Below are positions 7,979 to 12,296 of a stretch of DNA of 12,296 nucleotides, piece by piece; positions within the stretch are counted from its first letter, which is position 1, and each line of letters opens with the position of its first letter. Source of the DNA: Rickettsiales bacterium. GTDB lineage: Bacteria; Pseudomonadota; Alphaproteobacteria; Rickettsiales; Anaplasmataceae. The notes under the pieces were generated by a model that was not told where the DNA came from, did no database searches, and saw only the letters and a program-made list of their open reading frames with translations. The DNA is taken from positions 1 through 12,296 of the forward strand of contig JAITFM010000130.1 of assembly GCA_031281335.1 (NCBI GenBank), in the 5' to 3' direction. A program made the position numbers and the translations under genes.

Positions 7979-8648
7979 AGTTGGTACCTCAGGCGAAAAA
8001 TTAAACATTAAAAGTTTAGGCAAAGTTATATTTAATAAAAACATTTTATTGATAGGTTTGTTTGGCGGTTTTATGGTTGAACCATTAGAAGGCTTTGCAG
8101 ATGCGTGGTCTGCATCGTTCTTGCATGAGATGTATGCCATAGATAGACACGTTGCATATAGCATTTCAAAGTGGATACTGATAGGATTTGGCTCTGGACA
8201 TCTATTATTTCCTTATATATTAGCAAAGAATCCAACCAAGCACTATGAGATAATAATTTCTTGTGCTATGGCCATGATAATTGTGTTCTTGTTACTTTTT
8301 ATATTCGATATCAATGCACCTCTGGCATGTGTATTATTCTTTATTATCGGCCTTGCTTTCGCATACCAACTTGCTTTGGTCGCTAAAGTTGTAGGTTGTA
8401 TGGAAAATGATGCAGTAGCAAGTGCAGGATCTGTAAGTAATTCTATAGTTATGAGTTTTGGCTATTTTTTTCATTTCGTTATTGCAAATATAATGAATTT
8501 TTATTGGAACGGTGAAATTGTTGATGGAAAGCCATTTTATGGGACTGACGTAATGATTAGATCTATGCTAGTAATACCTATATGTTTATTGATAGGGATG
8601 GTAGGCTTTTGGTCACTTAAAGTCAGAGCATACTATAAAAAGAGTTGA
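7979..8648 (+). pseudogene. MFS transporter, C-terminal half (helices 7-12), separated by a one-base insertion
   Basis: The frame is open from before 7962 and first offers a start at TTG 8049, giving 199 residues. It reads KVGTSGEKLNIKSLGKVIF (the central cytoplasmic loop), then six hydrophobic segments: LLIGLFGGF, KWILIGFGSGHLLFPYIL, EIIISCAMAMIIVFLLLFIF, ACVLFFIIGLAFAYQLAL, SNSIVMSFGYFFHFVIANI and MLVIPICLLIGMVGFW. It ends with a basic tail (YYKKS). This is exactly the missing half of the preceding ORF, in the next frame. There is no Shine-Dalgarno at TTG 8049, so independent translation is doubtful. Preservation of the frame shows that the lesion is recent or a sequencing artefact. Confidence 0.82.
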
Positions 8649-8744
8649 TTTTATTTTTAAGGTATGAAAGGAGAGAAGATATAAATTCCCTCTGTAATAT
8701 GTAGAGTGTATCAGTGAAAAAATTATGATTGTATTAGACTAATC

Positions 8745-8760
8745 TATACTGTACACTATA
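8745..8760. promoter_or_regulatory. Imperfect palindrome upstream of the coiled-coil gene
   Basis: TATACTGTACACTATA is symmetric at 14 of 16 positions, with a TGTACA centre. It lies 28 bp before ATG 8788 and includes -10-like hexamers (TATACT). It could be an operator overlapping the promoter; no clear -35 is visible. Confidence 0.3.
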
Positions 8761-8787
8761 CATAATGTCTTTATATGCGGGGTGAAT

Positions 8788-9291
8788 ATGTTCAGAAATT
8801 TTATGCAGGGTTTCACTAATGCAAGTCGGTTGGGGTCTTTTCAAAAGAGCTTGCCACAGCAAGAATCAGCTTTACCTAATGCATATGAATCTGATGACAG
8901 AAATGTTACAGGATTAAGCTATAAAAAGAATACGGCAAAAGTTCAGCAGCTAGAGACTTTTCCTACACAGTATACCGGAGTATCAAAGTTTCTCCTCGGT
9001 AGAATTTCAGCAAGTGGAAGTAGTGGAATTGAAAAACTATTTCCAGGAGGGAATGTTCAGTTTAAAAAACCTGGAGATATTGCTGGATTAAATCCAGCTT
9101 TATATCGTAGCGAAGGCCAACCTGTAAGTTTTGGTGCTAGTCAACAGACAGTAAAAAATATTCCTGCAGAAGGAGAAAAAAGTGATATCTTAAGTAGAAT
9201 AGAGGGTTTAATGCAAAACCCTCTAAGCTATAGTTTTAGGGGGGATGAAATGGTTAACGAAAACGGGCAAGATGCTGATAAAAACCAATAG
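8788..9291 (+). CDS. Hypothetical protein, N-terminal part of an amber-interrupted membrane protein
   Basis: Family not recognised. ATG 8788 is preceded by GGGGTG, a usable Shine-Dalgarno; GTG 8782 is in frame but lies within it. The 167 residues are polar and probably largely disordered (SKFLLGRISASGSSG, FKKPGDIAGLNP, DEMVNENGQDADKNQ), with no membrane segment or signal peptide. The stop TAG at 9289-9291 follows a CAA Gln codon and precedes an open frame of 147 codons that encodes a coiled coil and two TM helices. A single C-to-T change (CAG to TAG) would explain it. If the stop is real, the product is a soluble fragment lacking its membrane anchor. Low similarity to neighbours and polar composition fit a lineage-specific accessory or effector-like protein, which is inference. 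Confidence 0.65.
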   Translation: MFRNFMQGFTNASRLGSFQKSLPQQESALPNAYESDDRNVTGLSYKKNTAKVQQLETFPTQYTGVSKFLLGRISASGSSGIEKLFPGGNVQFKKPGDIAGLNPALYRSEGQPVSFGASQQTVKNIPAEGEKSDILSRIEGLMQNPLSYSFRGDEMVNENGQDADKNQ

Positions 9292-9735
9292 CTAGAAACA
9301 CTTGAAGATGAAAATAACAACCTGAAGACAAAGCTGCAAGAGTCTGAGAGCAAAAATAAAGAATTAGAGAGTAAAGCTCAGGAGCTAGAAGCACTTAAAA
9401 GTGAAAATGAGAGTCAAATCAAAGATCTATCGAAACAGCTTGAGAGCAAAAATAAAGAGCTGGAGGATAATAAAGACAGCAAACCCTCAGCAGTCAATGC
9501 TCAAGGGGTAAAAAGTAAGGTAAACTATGCCTCTGCTTCTTTCATATTATCTGGGGTGTGTGCTGTTGGCGCAAGTTTAGCAACACCTTATTTAGCAATA
9601 TGCGCTATACTTGCTGTAGCTGCGTCGGTTTTTCTTGCATTAGGGTGTTACTGTTTGTACAAAGCAAATACAGCACTTAGCGATGTTAAAGTTGATCAAC
9701 AAGATAATCAGCGGTTGCTTGAAAGTAGTCTGTAG
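9292..9735 (+). pseudogene. Orphaned C-terminal part: coiled coil plus two TM helices
   Basis: Read in the same frame past TAG 9289-9291, the sequence is open to TAG 9733-9735 (full span 8788-9735, 316 codons). Residues 169-231 of the composite are a heptad-rich coiled coil (LETLEDENNNLKTKLQ...), containing ESKNKELE twice, 32 residues apart (9346-9372 and 9442-9468). Residues 247-290 are two closely spaced hydrophobic helices (SASFILSGVCAVGASLA; YLAICAILAVAASVFLALGCY), then a short polar tail. The hairpin-like membrane end with a long cytosolic coil suggests a membrane-anchored coiled-coil protein. There is no in-frame ATG and no early GTG or TTG with an RBS, so this part cannot be translated on its own. 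Confidence 0.75.
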
Positions 9736-10153
9736 AGTTTTATTTCTACTTTTAGCAGGTTTAAAAGTGCGAGCTATAGTGTTGTTTAAAGTGTATGGCC
9801 CCAGATACTGTCTTTATTGTCAACAAGTTATTTGACTAAAAAATAACAAAACAATTCAAATTAAGATTACATCTTTTATAAATTAGTATAACTGTGCTTT
9901 TAGTCTGTGTGGACGCACAGTTATACTAACCAGAATCCTGGATTAAAGTCTAGGTAAGTTATTGAAAATCGCGATTTTAATCAAGTCTAATCGAATTTAA
10001 AAATGGCAATTTACTGTATACCTTTGCCGAGCAACTTTGTTAAAGTCAACGTAAAATACGATCTACTATAGCATCAAAATTCCAAGCACAGTCTTTTGTA
10101 TTGAATACTCAAAACCGTTGAGCATAAGATCGTGTACTGTTAAAATTATTTCA
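9736..10153. other. Intergenic region between convergent genes
   Basis: No coding frame is supported in these 418 bases. Contents: an AT-rich hairpin GTTATTT/AAATAAC (9827-9847), the strong hairpin at 9883-9929, CCAG-AATC-CTGG just after it, and close to htpG a small hairpin CTCAA/TTGAG (10108-10122) beside GTATT-G-AATAC. None has a classic U-tract. Probably holds the 3' untranslated ends of both flanking genes and repeat remnants. Confidence 0.6.
9883..9929. repeat. Strong hairpin with 15-bp perfect arms
   Basis: TTAGTATAACTGTGC (9883-9897) is perfectly complementary to GCACAGTTATACTAA (9915-9929). The 17-nt loop contains a further GTC/GAC pair (9903-9905 with 9912-9914). On the minus strand the stem is followed by TTTAT, so it might terminate htpG transcripts, though it lies about 225 bp past the htpG stop. 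A dispersed palindromic element is the other reading. Confidence 0.65.
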
Positions 10154-12064
10154 CTAAATCACAACCTTGCCAAGCAAGTTATTCAACCTCTTAGCAAACA
10201 TGCTCGCGTCATCCATCTCCTCGCCCTCCACGATACAAGCTTGATAGAACAATAAGTGGATCATATCCTCCAAAGTTGAGTTTTCACCATCTTCAGCGTG
10301 AGATTTCATTATGCTTTTTATTACAGGATGTTTAGTGTTGATTTCGAGCACCTTTGGTGTGCGATAATTCAGCTGTTTTTGCTCACGTAAAAAACGCTCC
10401 ATTCTAAGATCCATTGCACCCTCATCAACCGCCAAACATACAGGACTATCGGTCAATTTTTTGGAAATTTTTACGCTTTTCACTGAATTGCCAAGGACCT
10501 TAGTGAAATACTCTAATATAGAATCCGTATTTTCTTCGCTCTTTTCTTCATCTAATTTATTTTCTTCGTCTTTTTTCTCTGAGGAGAATTTTTCCAAATC
10601 AACATCAGCACGAGTTACGGACTTAATCTTCTGGTCTTTATATTCATGAATTACGCTAGTCCAGAAATCATCTACTGGATCAACAAATAGAAGAACCTCC
10701 AACCCTTTGCTGACAAACCCTTCAAGTTGTGGACTGTTTTTCACCGAATCTAAACTATTTCCTGTGAGATAATAGATATGCTCCTGTTCAGGCTTCATTC
10801 TGCTTATATAGTCATCAATGCTGACCAACTTATCATCACCAGTGCTATGGAATCTGCAAATTGAGAGCAGCGCTTCTCTTTCGTCGGTTGGCATAGCTTC
10901 GCAAAGACCCTCTTTCAATACTGCACCAAAATTGGTCCAGAACTTCGTGTATTCCTCTAAATTCTCTTTTGCCTTTTTACCAAGCTCTGATATCACGCGC
11001 TTAGTGAGGGATTTTCTGATTTGCTCAACAACACGATTGTTCTGCAGTGTTTCCCTGCTAATATTAAGGGGCAAATCCGGTGAATCAACCACGCCTTTCA
11101 GAAAACGCAAGTATTGCGGTATGATTTGCACATTATCTTCAGTGATAAACACTTTATTTACATACAATTTCACGGAGCAACGTCTATCTGGGTGAAATAA
11201 ATCGAAAGGCTTAATAGAAGGAACATAAAGCAAATTTGTATATTCTATTGCACCCTCATTTTTGTTGTGCAATATCATCCAAGGTTCCCCACCAACATGT
11301 GCAACACCGCGGAAGAAATCATTGTGCTCCTCTTGAGTAACGTCATTTTTCGGCTTAGTCCAAATTGCGGCCTTGCTGTTTAACTTCTCACTTTTTCCTT
11401 CTTCATCTATAAACTCAACGGGAAAATTTATGTGATCTGAATAAGTAGTAACGATATTTTCAATGCGAAACTTGTCTAGGAACTCATTTTCCTCAGGACG
11501 CATAATTAAGGTAATCTTGGTTCCACGAGGGATTTGATCATCTAATTTGCCGATTGAATATTCTCCATCTCCTTCGGATCTCCAGGCCCAAGATTCCTCT
11601 TCTCCCGCCTTTCGAGATTCAACTATAACTTCTGAGGCAACCATGAAGCTTGAGTAAAAACCGACACCAAATTTTCCGATTAACTCTACAGTTTGGCTTG
11701 AATCCTTGCTATTTTTAATTGCCTCCAGAAATCTTTGTGTACCAGAACTAGCGACTGTACCAAGGTTATCTATTAAATCCTGCCTGCTCATTCCGATGCC
11801 ATTATCAGTGATATATAGTTCATTCTTATCTTTACTGGAGCTAATGATGATTTTTAACTCATCACTTGAATCTAGCAAGTTAGGGTTTAGTTGAGATTCG
11901 TAGCGCAATTTGTCGCATGCATCTGATGCATTTGATATTAACTCACGCAGAAAAATATCCTTGTTAGTATAAAGCGAATGAATTACTATATTCAGCACTT
12001 TCCCTACTTCAGCATCAAATTTTAAATTTTCGGTTCCTTTTACATTATGCATTTTGAGCTCCAT
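10154..12064 (-). CDS. htpG: Chaperone HtpG (bacterial Hsp90)
   Basis: HtpG is the cytosolic dimeric ATP-dependent chaperone of the Hsp90 family. From ATG 12064 it has 636 residues, normal length. The N-terminal GHKL ATPase domain shows [16 protein letters not shown] (40-55), DNGIGMS (87-93), LGTVASSGT and GKFGVGFYS (130-138). The middle domain has [10 protein letters not shown] and [14 protein letters not shown] with the conserved catalytic-loop Arg. A Lys/Glu-rich stretch near 495-515 precedes the C-terminal dimerisation domain. The frame opens at 12100, but AGG six bases before ATG 12064 and the predicted transcription start near 12078 favour 12064. ATG 12052, with GGAG six bases upstream, is equally possible (632 residues). 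Single gene, divergent from the next one. Intact. Confidence 0.97.
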   Translation of the reverse strand: MELKMHNVKGTENLKFDAEVGKVLNIVIHSLYTNKDIFLRELISNASDACDKLRYESQLNPNLLDSSDELKIIISSSKDKNELYITDNGIGMSRQDLIDNLGTVASSGTQRFLEAIKNSKDSSQTVELIGKFGVGFYSSFMVASEVIVESRKAGEEESWAWRSEGDGEYSIGKLDDQIPRGTKITLIMRPEENEFLDKFRIENIVTTYSDHINFPVEFIDEEGKSEKLNSKAAIWTKPKNDVTQEEHNDFFRGVAHVGGEPWMILHNKNEGAIEYTNLLYVPSIKPFDLFHPDRRCSVKLYVNKVFITEDNVQIIPQYLRFLKGVVDSPDLPLNISRETLQNNRVVEQIRKSLTKRVISELGKKAKENLEEYTKFWTNFGAVLKEGLCEAMPTDEREALLSICRFHSTGDDKLVSIDDYISRMKPEQEHIYYLTGNSLDSVKNSPQLEGFVSKGLEVLLFVDPVDDFWTSVIHEYKDQKIKSVTRADVDLEKFSSEKKDEENKLDEEKSEENTDSILEYFTKVLGNSVKSVKISKKLTDSPVCLAVDEGAMDLRMERFLREQKQLNYRTPKVLEINTKHPVIKSIMKSHAEDGENSTLEDMIHLLFYQACIVEGEEMDDASMFAKRLNNLLGKVVI

Positions 12065-12085
12065 TATTAGCCTACTGCCTATATA

Positions 12086-12114
12086 ATTTAAGTATTGCAC
12101 TGCAATCTTTCAAG
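12086..12114 (-). promoter_or_regulatory. htpG promoter, RpoH (heat-shock sigma) type
   Basis: On the minus strand CTTG (12114-12111) is followed after 18 bases by CTTAAAT (12092-12086). Alphaproteobacterial heat-shock promoters have been described as CTTG-N17/18-CYTATnT; this differs at one informative position. The same region also reads as a moderate sigma70 site: TTGAAA (12113-12108), 17 bp, TAAATT (12090-12085). The start would lie near 12078. Confidence 0.5.
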
Positions 12115-12188
12115 GCCACGCACGCCAAAATAAAACTTCTTGCATAACAAACTTCTAGCAGCGCGTTGGATGAAACGAAAAAAACTAC

Positions 12189-12217
12189 TTGACAACCTTC
12201 GCCATTCCTTTTATCAT
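12189..12217 (+). promoter_or_regulatory. Sigma70-type promoter of the right-edge gene
   Basis: TTGACA (12189-12194), 17-bp spacer, TATCAT (12212-12217). Same spacing, same -10 variant and similar C/T-rich spacer end as the promoter at 6052-6080. Predicted start near 12224, leaving a leader of about 38 nt before ATG 12262. Confidence 0.6.
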
Positions 12218-12261
12218 AGTACCGAAGCTATTATTTAACTTCCCAATCTGTACAGGTTAAA

Positions 12262-12296
12262 ATGACAAGAAAACTTGTATTTGGCGTACTATTGTT
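12262..12296 (+). CDS. Start of an unidentified gene with a hydrophobic N-terminus, cut by window edge
   Basis: ATG 12262 follows AGG (six bases upstream) and a good promoter. Only MTRKLVFGVLL and part of a twelfth codon are visible. The positively charged start followed by hydrophobic residues suggests a signal peptide or N-terminal membrane anchor. Too short to name. Confidence 0.55.
   Translation, partial: MTRKLVFGVLL

Noticed and set aside
9289..9291. TAG as programmed read-through or recoded amino acid
   Set aside because: No stem-loop or recoding context seen, and no known amber recoding in this group; a nonsense mutation is simpler.
12065..12100. htpG start at ATG 12100
   Set aside because: It lies upstream of the predicted transcription start; RBS-like AGG and GGAG precede ATG 12064 and ATG 12052.

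Overview
The window is AT-rich and compact, and its gene repertoire and protein sequences point to an intracellular alphaproteobacterium of the Rickettsiales, most likely Wolbachia. The basis is recognition by eye of RuvB, MurC, RlpA, HtpG and enolase sequences, short AT-rich intergenic regions, pieces of a Wolbachia-like 'GTCATCCCAG' dispersed repeat, and several freshly broken accessory genes. No database search was possible.

Layout. (1) 1-2103, minus strand: murC followed one base later by eno, which runs off the left edge. They form a tightly coupled pair. (2) 2143-2864: a compact divergent promoter region, then rlpA on the plus strand, a lipoprotein with a double-psi beta-barrel. (3) 3000-4549: ruvA-ruvB with a 4-bp ATGA overlap, the Holliday-junction branch-migration operon. 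(4) 4583-5814: three staggered ORFs in successive frames, preceded by an extended -10 and a strong Shine-Dalgarno. They look like one accessory gene broken by two frameshifts and an amber codon, and they contain an internal 39-residue tandem repeat. (5) 5815-6242: a non-coding stretch with palindromes, a diverged direct repeat and an 11-bp inverted repeat whose arms are the -35 boxes of two promoters facing each other. (6) 6243-7270, minus: a GDSL/SGNH esterase cut by a one-base deletion in an A-tract that separates its start from its catalytic GDSL block. (7) 7427-8648, plus: an MFS transporter split into two six-helix halves by a one-base insertion. (8) 8788-9735, plus: a coiled-coil, two-TM protein interrupted by an in-frame amber codon. 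(9) 9736-10153: intergenic, with a strong 15-bp-stem hairpin. (10) 10154-12064, minus: htpG, with a promoter resembling alphaproteobacterial RpoH promoters. (11) 12189-12296: a sigma70-type promoter and the first codons of a plus-strand gene with a hydrophobic N-terminus.

The housekeeping genes at the edges (eno, murC, rlpA, ruvAB, htpG) are intact. All four accessory loci between 4.6 and 9.8 kb carry single-base lesions or a nonsense codon. Either this is a decaying accessory block, or the assembly has indel errors there; the amber codon and the non-homopolymer lesions argue that not everything is sequencing error. I did not see a clearly new multi-gene system. The most interesting items are the broken accessory genes, the two shared or overlapping promoter arrangements, and the RpoH-like htpG promoter.
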